A DNA stretch of 64,000 bases from Pseudoalteromonas sp. T1lg23B (GCF_002964665.1 NZ_PQBZ01000034.1:558429-622428); one strand, 5' to 3'. Shown: positions 11,726 to 22,306, counted from the first letter of the stretch. The notes: generated by a model from the sequence alone, not told the origin. A program made the numbers and translations.

Positions 11726-12205
11726 TCATGGTGCATAGGGTTTTATCACCTCACCCTCTTCACCTTTTACTTCTTCCATCACCACATAGGTACGACTCTC
11801 ACTGACATTAGGTAATTTCAATAGGATTTCACCAAGTACACCTCTGTACTCAGACATATCTGTTACACGAGTTTTTAAAAGGAAATCGAAATTACCCGAA
11901 ACCAAATGACATTCTATTATCTCGTCATGCTGCCGCACAGCCTGATTGAAGCGATCGAACACATCGGGTGAATTCTTATTTATCGTGATCTCAACGTAAA
12001 CAAGTAGCCCCTGTCCAAGCTTAGCAGGATCCACTACCGCTTTATAACCTCTAATAAAGCCTTCGCGCTCTAGTTTTTTTACTCGCTCTAAACAAGGCGT
12101 CGCGCTTAAACCTATACGCCGCGCGAGTTCTACGTTAGAAATCCGACCATCTTTTTGTAATTCGACTAAAATTTTTCTGTCGATTCGATCTAATTGTTGA
12201 TGCAT
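11726..12205 (-). CDS. lrp: Leucine-responsive regulatory protein (Lrp)
   Basis: A feast/famine global regulator of amino-acid metabolism. The 159 residues have an N-terminal AsnC-type helix-turn-helix (LDRIDRKILVELQKDGRISNVELARRIGLSATPCLERVKKLE, read in parts) and a C-terminal RAM effector domain (GNFDFLLKTRV). It is close to E. coli Lrp in length and sequence. It is divergent from ald with 142 bases between, a common arrangement in which Lrp controls alanine dehydrogenase. It is a better match to global Lrp than the second family member at 38132. Confidence 0.92.
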   Translation of the reverse strand: MHQQLDRIDRKILVELQKDGRISNVELARRIGLSATPCLERVKKLEREGFIRGYKAVVDPAKLGQGLLVYVEITINKNSPDVFDRFNQAVRQHDEIIECHLVSGNFDFLLKTRVTDMSEYRGVLGEILLKLPNVSESRTYVVMEEVKGEEGEVIKPYAP

Positions 12206-12347
12206 TTGGTATAGTTTTTTCTACTGTTTGGTTAGTTATATTAGTTTATAACACTATCAAACCATTGTAAAAAGGTAGGACACACTGGATATGCATATAT
12301 ATAATAGTCGAAAATTTTATCCCGTTCTATTTTAGAGGCGATTTATT
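12206..12347. promoter_or_regulatory. Divergent lrp/ald control region
   Basis: A 142-base AT-rich gap between divergent lrp and ald that must contain both promoters. An AGAGGCG ribosome site precedes ald. Binding by the adjacent Lrp is expected from known lrp-ald pairs, but I cannot pick exact operators by eye. Confidence 0.5.
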
Positions 12348-13469
12348 ATGATTATCGGTGTACCTAAAGAAATTAAAAACCACGAGTACCGCGTAGGTAT
12401 GGTTCCTGCGAGTGTTCGTGAACTAATTAACCACGGCCACCAAGTCATCGTAGAAACCAATGCAGGTATTGGTATCGGTTTTACTGATGAAGATTATGTA
12501 GAAGTTGGCGCTACAGTATTAAACACGGCGGCAGAAGTATTTGCTCAAGCAGATATGATCGTAAAAGTAAAAGAGCCTCAAGCTGTTGAACGCGCAATGC
12601 TACGTGAAGGTCAAATCCTATTCACATACCTTCACCTTGCACCAGACCTGCCACAAACGGAAGATCTAGTTAACAGTAAAGCAATCTGTATCGCATACGA
12701 AACAGTTACTGATGCTCGTGGTGGTTTACCACTTCTAGCACCAATGTCAGAAGTTGCAGGCCGCATGTCAATTCAAGCTGGCGCACAGGCACTTGAGAAA
12801 TCTCGTGAAGGTCGTGGTATGTTACTAGGCGGTGTACCTGGCGTTGAACCTGCAAAAGTAGTTGTTATCGGTGGTGGTATGGTTGGCCGTAACGCTGCGC
12901 AAATGGCTGTAGGTTTAGGCGCTGATGTAACAATTCTTGATCGTAACATCGATGTTTTACGCTCACTTAACGCTCAATTCGGTAGTCAAGCAAAAGCGGT
13001 ATACTCAACTGCTGACGCTCTAGAAAAGCACGTACTAGAAGCTGACCTTGTGATCGGCGGTGTACTGATCCCAGGTGCTGCGGCTCCTAAGCTTGTTACT
13101 GCTGAGCATATCAAAGCAATGAAGCCTGGCGCTGCTATCGTTGACGTTGCTATCGACCAAGGTGGTTGTATTGCAACATCTAAACCTACAACACACGCAG
13201 AACCAACTTACATCGTCGATGAGGTTGTTCACTATTGTGTTGCCAACATGCCAGGGGCTGTACCACGCACTTCAACATTCGCTTTGAATAATGCAACATT
13301 ACCTTACATTATCAAACTTGCGAATAAAGGCTATAAAGCGGCTCTACTTGAAGACAAACACTTCATGGATGGCCTAAACGTGATCAATGGTCAAATTACT
13401 TGTAAAGAAGTGGCTGAAGGCTTCAACATGGAATACGTTGACCCACGTACAGCCCTTGAAAACGCTTAA
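12348..13469 (+). CDS. ald: Alanine dehydrogenase
   Basis: NAD-dependent, reversible oxidative deamination of L-alanine to pyruvate and ammonia. The 373 residues match the family. Visible features are the N-terminal [20 protein letters not shown] (substrate-site Arg/Lys), the catalytic region YLHLAPD and the Rossmann motif [16 protein letters not shown]. The gene uses optimal codons throughout, suggesting high expression. It is monocistronic: lrp is divergent upstream and a perfect terminator follows. Confidence 0.98.
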   Translation: MIIGVPKEIKNHEYRVGMVPASVRELINHGHQVIVETNAGIGIGFTDEDYVEVGATVLNTAAEVFAQADMIVKVKEPQAVERAMLREGQILFTYLHLAPDLPQTEDLVNSKAICIAYETVTDARGGLPLLAPMSEVAGRMSIQAGAQALEKSREGRGMLLGGVPGVEPAKVVVIGGGMVGRNAAQMAVGLGADVTILDRNIDVLRSLNAQFGSQAKAVYSTADALEKHVLEADLVIGGVLIPGAAAPKLVTAEHIKAMKPGAAIVDVAIDQGGCIATSKPTTHAEPTYIVDEVVHYCVANMPGAVPRTSTFALNNATLPYIIKLANKGYKAALLEDKHFMDGLNVINGQITCKEVAEGFNMEYVDPRTALENA

Positions 13470-13485
13470 TAAAACAGTGTGATAG

Positions 13486-13514
13486 AACCCACGCAATGGC
13501 GTGGGTTTTTTTAT
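13486..13514 (+). terminator. Rho-independent terminator of ald
   Basis: Perfect 9-bp stem, aacccacgc (13486-13494) and gcgtgggtt (13499-13507), 4-base loop, followed by a run of T. Confidence 0.93.
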
Positions 13515-13639
13515 GTCAAAACCCCAGCCTTAACAAATAAAATATCATTTATTTACTTTCATTTACAAGGATGCGCAAAATTTATTGCTAATCATCCTAT
13601 ATTTGTTATGTTTTATGTGTTTATTTTTAAGGGACAAAG

Positions 13640-14695
13640 ATGGATCGTCGGGCGTTTATTAACAAGTTAGCACTTTTAGGACTTTTAGTGGGTGCGCCTC
13701 TTGTGTCTGCCTCTACAGTGCGACAAAAAACAAACTGGGTCAACAAACCACACCTACCTAAACGCTTACAAGAACTATATCCTTGCTTGTATGAAAACCA
13801 TTTAATTGTGGCTGGCGCCCTCGAACAAAGTTCTATTGAGCAAGCAACAATGGGTATTATGAATGCCTCAAAAGATTGCTACTTATTTGATCTACAAAAG
13901 CAAACTTGGCGTAAGGGCCCAAACTTACCAGTAAAACGCCATCATTTAGGGCTGGTCAGCACTAAACAAGGTATTATGGCGATTGGAGGGTTTGCTGCCA
14001 GTAAAGCAGATCCGTGGCAAGTTAGAAGTGATACTTTCTTGCTTTCTCACTTGAATGATCACTGGCATCAAGCAAAACCACTGCCCAACCCGCAAGCCGA
14101 ATCAGGATACGCCAATATAGCAGGTAATGTACATGTGATATCAGGTAGAGGTATCTCCAACGGCAATTTAACCGATGTAGACGACCATGTATTTTTCGAT
14201 GGTACACACTGGCAAAGCGCCGCCCCCCTTCCTGTAGCTAGAAACTCAGGTGCCTGTGTTGAGCTAGATAGAGGCTGTATTTTTATTGGCGGACGTATTC
14301 AAGATGAACAACACGAAAACCAGTCGCGAGTCGACTTTTATGACAAACGCACTGACAAGTGGTTTGAATTAGCACCCATCCCACAAGCATGCTCGGGCAT
14401 CGCGGCTGCGGTGAAAGATCACAAAGTCTATGTGTTTGGAGGCGAGCAGTATCAATACACTACTAACCAGTTTGGCAAACCAATGATGTATAGCAAGACC
14501 TTTCGTCATATCTGGCAATATGATTTCACACTCGACAAATGGCAAACACTGCCATTATCTATGACCAGTACCAGACACGGTCTGGGCGCTGTGACGACAA
14601 ATGAAGGAATTTACTTAATAGGTGGGGCGGAGCGCGCTGGGGGTGAAAATACCACCAACGCGGTTGAACTACTTAAATTTGAAATGCCTTGTTAA
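13640..14695 (+). CDS. Tat-exported kelch-repeat protein
   Basis: A 351-residue predicted periplasmic beta-propeller. The N-terminus MDRRAFINKLALLGLLVGA has a twin arginine followed by a hydrophobic stretch, fitting the Tat pathway. At least four kelch motifs are visible, each with a Gly-Gly near the end and a Trp about 14 residues before the next: IMAIGGF, CIFIGGR, VYVFGGE, IYLIGGA, with partners TWRKGPNLP, HWQSAAPLP, KWFELAPIP and KWQTLPLS. It resembles secreted galactose-oxidase/sialate-mutarotase-like propellers, but I cannot assign a substrate. AAGGGA precedes the ATG. Its end overlaps the convergent RND gene by 4 bases. Confidence 0.8.
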   Translation: MDRRAFINKLALLGLLVGAPLVSASTVRQKTNWVNKPHLPKRLQELYPCLYENHLIVAGALEQSSIEQATMGIMNASKDCYLFDLQKQTWRKGPNLPVKRHHLGLVSTKQGIMAIGGFAASKADPWQVRSDTFLLSHLNDHWHQAKPLPNPQAESGYANIAGNVHVISGRGISNGNLTDVDDHVFFDGTHWQSAAPLPVARNSGACVELDRGCIFIGGRIQDEQHENQSRVDFYDKRTDKWFELAPIPQACSGIAAAVKDHKVYVFGGEQYQYTTNQFGKPMMYSKTFRHIWQYDFTLDKWQTLPLSMTSTRHGLGAVTTNEGIYLIGGAERAGGENTTNAVELLKFEMPC

Positions 14696-17600
14696 TAATC
14701 TCGTGCCTGCGCCAATTCATTTTGCAGCCGTTTAGTTTCATCAGCTCTTGGCTTGGCAAATCGAGCAAGGCCCAAGTAGATAATAGGCGTAAGAAACAAG
14801 GTATAAAACACCGAAATCCCGAGACCACCAAATACAACCCAGCCAATCGCATTCCGCGCTTCTGCACCTGCTCCTTCTGACAATATAAGAGGTAATGCAC
14901 CGAGTAACGTTGAAAACAAAGTCATTGTTATAGGCCTAAAACGGACCATAGCTGCACGTTGGATTGCGGTTCTTACATCATGGCCATGATCTCGTAACTG
15001 ATCGGCAAACTCGACTAACAATATGGCGTTTTTCGCCAATAATCCTATCAACATCACCAGTCCTATTTGCGAATAAATGTTTAAACTCGTGCCTGATAGC
15101 TTCAATGCCAAAATAGCGGCAGCTATACCAAACGGCACTGTTATCATCACAACTACCGCACTGTTTACACTTTCAAACTGTGCAGCCAGAACCAGCAATA
15201 CGATAACAAACGCGAGCACATATGTAAGCATCACTTCATAGGCTGTTTCTTCGTAGGTTAACGCTTCCCCCTTGAACGCTAGATCAATATCCATCGGTAA
15301 TTTCTCATGTGCTAGGGAACGCAAGATCTCGACCGCTTCACTCATCGTCATGCCTGAAGGTAGTTCTAAATCCATTTCAATGGCTCTGCGCTGCGCATAA
15401 CGTTCAAGTTCTGCCGCCACACCTTCCTCACTTAAAGTCGCAACGCTTGCTAAGGGGACCAGCTTACCGAAGCGACTGTTAACATATAGATTAGCCAAAT
15501 CAGCTGGGGTCTGAACCAAATAATTCTGTGCTTGGAGAATAATTGGGATAGATTGGTCGCCTACATTCAAATCAGCAACATCATCGCCATTTATGGCAGC
15601 ACGCAATGTTACAGCGATGTCTTCAAGCTCAACGCCCAGTTCTTCAGCTCTGCGGCGGTCAATGTTCACGCGCAGTTGAGGCTGTGAGGGCTGATAGGAA
15701 ATATCCGCCTTACCAAACTGGGGGTAAGCACGTTCAAGTTCTGCACTAAATTGCTCCGCAGCACTAAAAATTTTCAAATAATCGTCACCTAACAGCGCCA
15801 ACTCTATACCACCACCTTGACCACGTAAGTTAAGACTGTTGGAACCAAAAGGCCGTGCGGGTGCACCTGGGATTTGTCCAAGCGGACCTCGTATTCTGTT
15901 GATGATCTGCTGCTGTGAAAATTCCCTTTGTGACCAATCTTTAAGAGGCACCGTGATAAACACGATGTTGGGGTCCCACTGACCTACCACAGTGTAAATT
16001 GACTCTATTTCTTGCTGCTCTACATATGGCAGTAACACATCCTCCATCGCTCTAGCCTGACGGTCCATAAAGTTGAGCCCCACACCATCAGGACCTCGGG
16101 CAAAAATGCGAATATTCCCTCTGTCTTCGTTGGGTAATAGTTCACTTTCAATTTGCGTGTATAACAAGCCAGAACCAATCGCGCTTACGATACAAATCAA
16201 TAACGTCAACCAAGCGTGGTTAAGTACCCAGCCAATCAGATTGCCATACACCTCCACACTTTTTTGCCCTAAGCGGCTAAAGAGATTCGCCCTTTGTGTT
16301 TTTTTCTTCGGAAGACGAGACGTCAACGCAGGTACTAGTGATAAAGCAACGAAAGATGAAATAATCACAGCCCCAGCCAGTACCCCTCCGAATTCTCTAA
16401 ACAATCGTCCTGCGGTAGAGGGCAAAAATGCAATGGGCACAAAAACGGCCACCAATACGGCTGTCGTTGCAATCACCGCAAAAAACACCTCTCGAGTTCC
16501 CAATACCGCCGCAGCTCGGCTGGCTAAACCTTGCGCTTTACGTCTTTGAATGTTCTCGCTGACCACGATGGCATCATCCACTATTAACCCTGTAGCCAGT
16601 ACCAACGCCAGTAAAGTCAGTATATTTATCGAAAACCCTAGCAGCCATATGATTGCCACCGATCCCATTAAAGACATTGGAATTGCAATGGCAGGCACTA
16701 TGGTGGCACGCCAAGAACCGATAAATACCCATAGGGTGATCACCACTAACATAATTGTGATTAATAGCGATTGGAGTACTTCATCAACCGAACCTCGGAT
16801 GAACTGAGCATCATCTTGCGTAACGGTTATTTGCAGCTCAGGAAAGCGTAGCTTCTGTCTGGCGATAAGCTTCAAAACTTCATCAGAAATCTCTATGGTA
16901 TTCGAACGCGCTTGACGTATCACCTCAACGCCAATCACGGGCTTACCGTCCAATCTCACCATATTGCGAGGATCTGCTGGGCCAAAATAAACCGATGCCA
17001 CATCACCAATACGTGTATTGTCTTTGATGATCATTGAACTGACTTGCTCAGCGGTCACCGATGTAGCATCCGCTCTCACGATAAGTTGCTGATCTACTGA
17101 CTTCAAACTACCTGCAGGTACATCGAATGGTGCTTGTTTTAATACCCTAGCAACATCTGCTACAGATAGCCCGTAGCTAGTCAGTTTAATTGGCTCTAAA
17201 GCGACCCGCAGTACCCGCTCTCTGTCACCATTCAAGCGCACATCAGCGACCCCTGGGATGGTCAAGAACTGAGGAGCCAAATCGCGCTCAACTCTCGCAG
17301 TAAGAGACTCTAAGTCAAGGCTGTCACTACTGACGGCTAGACTTACAACAGCTTGGGCGTCATTATCAGCTTTAATGATAGATACCCGCTCGACCTCTTC
17401 AGGCAATTCCCGTTGTATGCGGCTAACGGCTTCTCGTGTCTCATTTGCTGCATCTTCAATATTGGTTCCTGGGCGAAACTCTACCACCACTCTACTCGAA
17501 TTTTCTTCGCTTTGAGCCCTGATAGATTTGACCCCTGACACGCGCGCAGTAGCACCTTCTAGCCTACTAGTTACTTCGGTGTCAACTGTTTCAGGAGAGC

Positions 17601-17793
17601 CTCCTGGAAAAGAAGCTGAAACCGTCAGCCTTGGTCTATCTACATCTGGCAGTTCACGAACTTCAACACCACCGAGCGCCGCGATACCGGCAATGATGAT
17701 CAGCAGATTTAATACAACAATCAAAACTGGCCTACGAATAGCGAGGGAAGGTAAATCCGAGAGCGCATTAGATAACAAAGGGCTATTAGACAT
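14692..17793 (-). CDS. RND multidrug efflux transporter, inner-membrane subunit
   Basis: A 1033-residue proton-driven resistance-nodulation-division permease of the HAE1/AcrB type. It has the duplicated plan of 12 membrane helices and two large periplasmic loops. The proton-relay Asp pair is in GLIVDDAIVVSENIQRR and the partner Lys in GLLAKNAILLVEFADQLRDHG. The N-terminus FPGGSPETVDTEVTSRLE is typical. It pairs with the adaptor at 17793 (ATGA overlap). No TolC-like gene lies in the window, so it must borrow an outer-membrane channel. Substrates cannot be predicted. Confidence 0.95.
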   Translation of the reverse strand: MSNSPLLSNALSDLPSLAIRRPVLIVVLNLLIIIAGIAALGGVEVRELPDVDRPRLTVSASFPGGSPETVDTEVTSRLEGATARVSGVKSIRAQSEENSSRVVVEFRPGTNIEDAANETREAVSRIQRELPEEVERVSIIKADNDAQAVVSLAVSSDSLDLESLTARVERDLAPQFLTIPGVADVRLNGDRERVLRVALEPIKLTSYGLSVADVARVLKQAPFDVPAGSLKSVDQQLIVRADATSVTAEQVSSMIIKDNTRIGDVASVYFGPADPRNMVRLDGKPVIGVEVIRQARSNTIEISDEVLKLIARQKLRFPELQITVTQDDAQFIRGSVDEVLQSLLITIMLVVITLWVFIGSWRATIVPAIAIPMSLMGSVAIIWLLGFSINILTLLALVLATGLIVDDAIVVSENIQRRKAQGLASRAAAVLGTREVFFAVIATTAVLVAVFVPIAFLPSTAGRLFREFGGVLAGAVIISSFVALSLVPALTSRLPKKKTQRANLFSRLGQKSVEVYGNLIGWVLNHAWLTLLICIVSAIGSGLLYTQIESELLPNEDRGNIRIFARGPDGVGLNFMDRQARAMEDVLLPYVEQQEIESIYTVVGQWDPNIVFITVPLKDWSQREFSQQQIINRIRGPLGQIPGAPARPFGSNSLNLRGQGGGIELALLGDDYLKIFSAAEQFSAELERAYPQFGKADISYQPSQPQLRVNIDRRRAEELGVELEDIAVTLRAAINGDDVADLNVGDQSIPIILQAQNYLVQTPADLANLYVNSRFGKLVPLASVATLSEEGVAAELERYAQRRAIEMDLELPSGMTMSEAVEILRSLAHEKLPMDIDLAFKGEALTYEETAYEVMLTYVLAFVIVLLVLAAQFESVNSAVVVMITVPFGIAAAILALKLSGTSLNIYSQIGLVMLIGLLAKNAILLVEFADQLRDHGHDVRTAIQRAAMVRFRPITMTLFSTLLGALPLILSEGAGAEARNAIGWVVFGGLGISVFYTLFLTPIIYLGLARFAKPRADETKRLQNELAQARDY

Positions 17794-18821
17794 CAGTTCA
17801 CCTTCGCTAATTGTGGGTTAATAGCCTGTCCCTCGCGCAATCGCTGCACGCCCTCAACCACTAACATCTGTTGCTGCGCTATGTTCCCATCGACCAACAC
17901 ATGGTTTTTTTGACGTTGAATAACCTGCACGTCGACACGTTTTGCTATGCCTTGCTCCGCAATCCAAATATAAGGCCCTGTAGGGCCCCACATTAACGCC
18001 GCCTCAGGTATCGCAGCATATCGTTGACCAAAGTTCATCAGTGCAACTTTAAAACTCATACCGGGAATAAATTTGTCTTGTTGATTATCTATTGCCGCCT
18101 TGATACGAATGGTACGACGCTGGCTGTCTATACGTGAATCTACATGGGCAATTTGAGCATCTATCGGCCCCGTATTGCCGTACCACGGAAATACACGCAC
18201 ATGTGTGCTGTCCTTGAGTAAATCCAGCGCCTGTTCTGGGGCATCAAAATCGATATATAGAATTGAGCGGTCGTCCAAGGTAGTTAACTTGGTTTGGTTG
18301 GTAACCCAATCACCTGCTTCGATATCAGTGAGCCCAACCACGCCAGAAAAAGCTGCTACTACTTTATGATCCGCTATATCATTCTGAGCTTGTGTTAAAG
18401 CAACTTCAGCAAGGGCTACTTTTGTCTGTGCGTCGTCCAGCGCGCTTTGTGTTGTTGCACCATTTTTAATACTGTTCTGGAGTCTAAGCAAATCGCGCTT
18501 AGCATTATCCAATTGAATTTGGGCATGCTTTGCTTGTGCTTGCTCTTTTCTATCATCTAGCTGGAATAGAATATCTCCCTTGTTCACTCTCTGGGCGCTT
18601 TTAAAGTTTACTTTTGTGACTCTATCTGCCACTGCGGGAAACAAAACAACAGAGCGATGGGCGTCACTTGTGCCAACAGCTTCTATTCTGTCATGTGTCG
18701 CTACAAATTCGATAGGTGCTGTGATCACCGCGGTTGCGGGACGTTTTTCATTCGCTTGCAGCATGGTTGACGTCACTACAATACAAGATACTAACAACGC
18801 TAATAATGAGCGAGACTTCAT
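17793..18821 (-). CDS. RND efflux periplasmic adaptor (membrane fusion protein)
   Basis: Links the RND pump to an outer-membrane channel. I chose the ATG at 18821 because GAAGGAA lies just upstream and the product then begins with a clean signal peptide (MKSRSLLALLVSCIVVTSTMLQA); a longer frame starts at 18866. The 342 residues show lipoyl-like half motifs (GDILFQLDDRK and VVAAFSGVVGLTDIEAGDWV) flanking an alpha-hairpin, then beta-barrel and membrane-proximal domains. Coupled to the pump gene by a 1-base stop/start overlap. No regulator is adjacent. Confidence 0.92.
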   Translation of the reverse strand: MKSRSLLALLVSCIVVTSTMLQANEKRPATAVITAPIEFVATHDRIEAVGTSDAHRSVVLFPAVADRVTKVNFKSAQRVNKGDILFQLDDRKEQAQAKHAQIQLDNAKRDLLRLQNSIKNGATTQSALDDAQTKVALAEVALTQAQNDIADHKVVAAFSGVVGLTDIEAGDWVTNQTKLTTLDDRSILYIDFDAPEQALDLLKDSTHVRVFPWYGNTGPIDAQIAHVDSRIDSQRRTIRIKAAIDNQQDKFIPGMSFKVALMNFGQRYAAIPEAALMWGPTGPYIWIAEQGIAKRVDVQVIQRQKNHVLVDGNIAQQQMLVVEGVQRLREGQAINPQLAKVN

Positions 18822-19030
18822 GGTATTCCTTCGTTTAACTTTGCTTAATCGTGCCGTATTGTTCACGGCTTAGTGTAACTCGGCAGAGTGTCGCGCTAAC
18901 ACCAAAGGTATTAATACGCTGTGACACAATGATTTAGATCTATCAGTTCGGTTTTATAACTGACTAAAGGTTAGCGTCACAATGAATTTTACACTACTTT
19001 ACAAGCACTAACGTCCGCTCTATCAACAAA

Positions 19031-19070
19031 CAAAAAAAGAACCCAAAGGATATGATTTCCTTTGGGTTCT
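19031..19070 (-). terminator. Rho-independent terminator of the DUF4382 lipoprotein gene
   Basis: Perfect 13-bp stem, 19038-19050 with 19058-19070, and a 7-base loop. On the minus strand it is followed by a U tract (the A run at 19032-19038). Confidence 0.92.
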
Positions 19071-19100
19071 AGAATGAAGCGAAGGGGGTAAATTATTTGA

Positions 19101-20069
19101 TTAAGAGGCGCTGTCAAATGTCACCGTGGTAGCACTATTCACCTCGATAGATTGTTGCTGATAAATTGAGAAGTCAGGATCGTCAACTTCAGGATCATCA
19201 ACGTGACCTAAACAACTGAATCCAATCTGATAGTTTGCTGGTGTAATAAACCCGATAGCAAACTCATTGTTCGCGTCCAACGTCGCGGTAGCGATTGGAG
19301 AATTGACATCCACAGGGTCTGTCTCGAAGATATCACTCGGTTGCTCAGCTTGTTCGCTGTACAAGTAAACGACATGCTTGTACTCACCTTCAGCAGGAGC
19401 AAGTTCAGAATTATCGGCGATACATGCTTGCTTCAACGCCTCTGAAACTGTGCCGGAAACTGTAAACGTGGTTTGGGTGTTTTCAAGACGAATTGTCGTT
19501 GGCTTTAAATACACCGTGGTACCACTTTGAGGTAGCACTAACGAACGGTTAAGATCAAATTCTAATACAAATGCATTGTCTCCTTCGTTGACAACTACAT
19601 TATTAATTTGAATTTCGCCAACACCATCATTTCCTTTTCTTCTTACATCCAACGCAACTTGTAAATCACTATCGTATGTAAGATGCGATCCCAAGGACAG
19701 GTTTTCAACACTCGTGCCATTGACAATGTTGGCCCGCAACCATTCATATTCACCAGCTTCCAGCTCTACATCAACTAACAATGGGAAAGCCTGATCGCCC
19801 GTGTAGTCTAGTAGGTTAATTGAAATTGGGTTTCCATCCTCATCCCTAGTCTCAAAAGTTTGTTGAGTATCGCCTTTTTTCATTACGATACCGTCAATCA
19901 CAATGTTTACCGCGCTGACATTACTTACCGCCGCATCAGACACCCCAAGTGTCATGGTGGTTTTATCTGATGGGTTCGGCTGCGTAGTGCTCGAACCACT
20001 ATCTGAACCACCACATGCAGCCAACGCAACCGCAGCAGCTAAAGGTAATAACGTTCTAAATTTAGTCAT
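19101..20069 (-). CDS. DUF4382 domain lipoprotein
   Basis: I chose the ATG at 20069 (AGAGG upstream) over 20099. The 322-residue product has a lipoprotein signal peptide ending AVALAACGG, then a Ser/Gly-rich linker. Residues about 40-190 match DUF4382 (TLGVSDAAVSNVSAVNIVIDGI, LLDYTG, EAGEYEWLRANIV), a beta-sandwich seen in secreted and surface proteins. The C-terminal part is a second beta-rich domain. It is monocistronic with its own terminator, and divergent from the chemoreceptor. Function unknown. Confidence 0.88.
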   Translation of the reverse strand: MTKFRTLLPLAAAVALAACGGSDSGSSTTQPNPSDKTTMTLGVSDAAVSNVSAVNIVIDGIVMKKGDTQQTFETRDEDGNPISINLLDYTGDQAFPLLVDVELEAGEYEWLRANIVNGTSVENLSLGSHLTYDSDLQVALDVRRKGNDGVGEIQINNVVVNEGDNAFVLEFDLNRSLVLPQSGTTVYLKPTTIRLENTQTTFTVSGTVSEALKQACIADNSELAPAEGEYKHVVYLYSEQAEQPSDIFETDPVDVNSPIATATLDANNEFAIGFITPANYQIGFSCLGHVDDPEVDDPDFSIYQQQSIEVNSATTVTFDSAS

Positions 20070-20430
20070 GGTAACCTCTGTAATTATTCTAAAAAACACA
20101 ACTTGTTTTAAAGTATAAAGAACTAATCTGAACCCACCTTTAATCAGAACTTAGTACCAGTTTTTAACACGGTGCTAGTCCGCAGCTCACCAAACGACAG
20201 TAAATAGATTAATCGCGCAGAAATAAGAACGCTTCACTAAGGCATAGCCCAGAGTAAAACCCGCAATACGCGTTTGCGCAAAACGTAACAAAGTTATTAC
20301 AGTTATGTTTAATCTATTGGGAATTAGCTATTTAAAGTTTTGCGATATCTGGTACATTAAACTGAAACTAACATTGCAAGTTTTTGTTAATGTTTTACAT
20401 TTATATGATGTCGGGTGTTGGAGATGTGCC
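20070..20430. other. Intergenic region between divergent genes
   Basis: About 360 AT-rich bases between the DUF4382 lipoprotein gene and the chemoreceptor; it should contain both promoters. The chemoreceptor frame stays open upstream to 20305, but that part reads unlike a protein start and a better ribosome site lies at 20420. I see no RNA gene or strong inverted repeat. Confidence 0.5.
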
Positions 20431-22299
20431 GTGAAGTTCAAACACAAAATTGTTATTGTATCCTCGTTAGTCTTATTTCTAGCGCTCAGCGTTTTATCCA
20501 TTAAGCAATACTTTTCAATTAAAGAGAATTTAGAACAGCAAGTCAGTCACAACGTAAATGAAATAATCCAAGGGATTAGTAACACTGTAACAGCACAAAT
20601 GCAGGGCAGCACTGATTTGGCTTCGTTAGCAACTTCATTGGTTGCAGGCACTGATTCACTACAAGAAGCATACCCGATATTATCCCAACCTAAACTGACC
20701 GAGCAATTTTTGCTTATCGGATATGGGGAAGAAAGTACCGGTAAATATGTCGCTAGCGATCCATCGTGGAACCCAGGACCAACGTGGGACCCCCGTAAAC
20801 GACCATGGTATACCGATGCTAAGAATGCTGGAAAGCTGATAGTCACCGCCCCATATGCTGACTCAGTCAGCAAAGAAATCGTGGTTTCAATCGGCACCCC
20901 TGTATCCAAACAAGGCCGCTTTCACGGTGCGCTGTTTTATGATGTTAGCCTTGCGAAATTAGGCAATATGATTAATTCATTTAATCTTTTTAACGCCGGT
21001 TTTGCATTTATGGTCAGCACCGACGGCACCATCATCTCCCACCCTGATGTCGCACTCAATGGTGATAAAGCCAGCAAATTTTTGGGTAACACCACTTTCA
21101 GTCAAGAGTTACAACACATAAAGCTGGATGGCAAAGAGTACCTTATTGACTTTCAAAAAGTCGATGGCTTTGACTGGTTAGTGGGTGTTGCATTAGAAAA
21201 AGACAAAGTCTTTGCCGCTGTCTCTGAGCTAACACAGGACTCAGTGATGTTTACAGCTCTTTTCGTCATAATCAGTATTATCGTGCTATCTTTTGTCATC
21301 AACCTGCTGCTAAAACCACTCGCAGACATCAACGATGCAATGGCTAATATCGCCAAGGGTAACGCCGATTTAACCGTGCGTCTCAATACCAACAGCGATC
21401 CTGAGTTCGCAGCGCTTGCAGAGAACTTCAATTTGTTCACCGCCCGTTTGCAACAACTCATTGCTGATATACAAGTACTAGGACATGAAATTTTAGAAGA
21501 TGCAAAGCAAACATCTTCTGGTGCAAATCAATCCAGTACTGCAATTTCAAGACAGCTTCAATCTCTGACCTCCCTCACCGCAGCCACGGAGCATATGTCT
21601 GAAACCGAACAACGAGTTGCAAATTCAGCACAAGAAGCAGCTGAAGCCATTCAAAAAACAGATAGTGCAGCGGTTGAAGGACAAAGAATTGTCTCACAAA
21701 CCACAGATACAATAGCTCATCTCTCAGAGCAAATTTCAACCGCCGTTGATGTGGTAAATGACTTGGAGGTCTCTACTAGCGGTATTGAACAAATCTTATC
21801 GGTTATCAATGGTATCGCCGAACAGACTAACCTATTAGCGTTAAACGCTGCCATTGAGGCCGCTCGTGCTGGTGAATCCGGTCGAGGCTTCGCAGTTGTT
21901 GCTGATGAAGTACGTACATTGGCGCAACGCACACAAGAAGCCACTACAGAAATAAAATCCATGATTGACCAACTACAAGCGGGTGCCGTAAATGCGGTTC
22001 AAGTGATGAAACAAAGTCAAAGCGTGGTGGAAAAAACAGTCGGCAAAGCTGATGAAACGAGTGATTCGTTGCAAGCCATCCGCTCAGCAATCGAACACAT
22101 TGTACAACTTAATCTGCAAATAGCAGATATGTTAAATGAACAGCGACAGGTGGTTAGTGAAGTCAATAACAACGCCATGGAAATAAGAAACATCTCAGAT
22201 ATGGTATTTAATGAAGCAAAAACTGTCGACCATACCATGCAGAGTCAGGTTGAGAAAATCGCAGAACAAGAAAGTATGCTTGAGCAGTTCAAAGTATAA
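20431..22299 (+). CDS. Methyl-accepting chemotaxis protein with a dCache sensor
   Basis: I chose the GTG at 20431: GGAG at 20420-20423 is 7 bases upstream and the product then begins with a basic segment and a membrane helix. The 622 residues comprise TM1 (about 7-27), a periplasmic double-Cache domain (about 35-265), TM2 (about 270-295), HAMP (to about 350) and the signalling domain, whose hairpin tip is [19 protein letters not shown]. In the Cache domain R124, W126, Y127, Y142, D144 and D171 keep the spacing of the amino-acid-binding motif known from PctA-type receptors; the first position is W119 rather than Tyr. Likely senses amino acids for taxis. No che genes are nearby. Confidence 0.93.
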   Translation: MKFKHKIVIVSSLVLFLALSVLSIKQYFSIKENLEQQVSHNVNEIIQGISNTVTAQMQGSTDLASLATSLVAGTDSLQEAYPILSQPKLTEQFLLIGYGEESTGKYVASDPSWNPGPTWDPRKRPWYTDAKNAGKLIVTAPYADSVSKEIVVSIGTPVSKQGRFHGALFYDVSLAKLGNMINSFNLFNAGFAFMVSTDGTIISHPDVALNGDKASKFLGNTTFSQELQHIKLDGKEYLIDFQKVDGFDWLVGVALEKDKVFAAVSELTQDSVMFTALFVIISIIVLSFVINLLLKPLADINDAMANIAKGNADLTVRLNTNSDPEFAALAENFNLFTARLQQLIADIQVLGHEILEDAKQTSSGANQSSTAISRQLQSLTSLTAATEHMSETEQRVANSAQEAAEAIQKTDSAAVEGQRIVSQTTDTIAHLSEQISTAVDVVNDLEVSTSGIEQILSVINGIAEQTNLLALNAAIEAARAGESGRGFAVVADEVRTLAQRTQEATTEIKSMIDQLQAGAVNAVQVMKQSQSVVEKTVGKADETSDSLQAIRSAIEHIVQLNLQIADMLNEQRQVVSEVNNNAMEIRNISDMVFNEAKTVDHTMQSQVEKIAEQESMLEQFKV

Positions 22300-22306
22300 T
22301 CACAAT

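Noticed and set aside
13479..13670. 63-residue ORF after ald
   Set aside because: It runs through the ald terminator and into the kelch gene in another frame; no protein features.
16073..16549. 158-residue plus-strand ORF inside the RND pump gene
   Set aside because: Antisense to a highly conserved transporter segment; composition mirrors the other strand and no family is evident.
20305..20430. Extended N-terminus of the chemoreceptor from 20305
   Set aside because: The extra 42 residues precede the natural basic-plus-helix start, and a good ribosome site serves the GTG at 20431.
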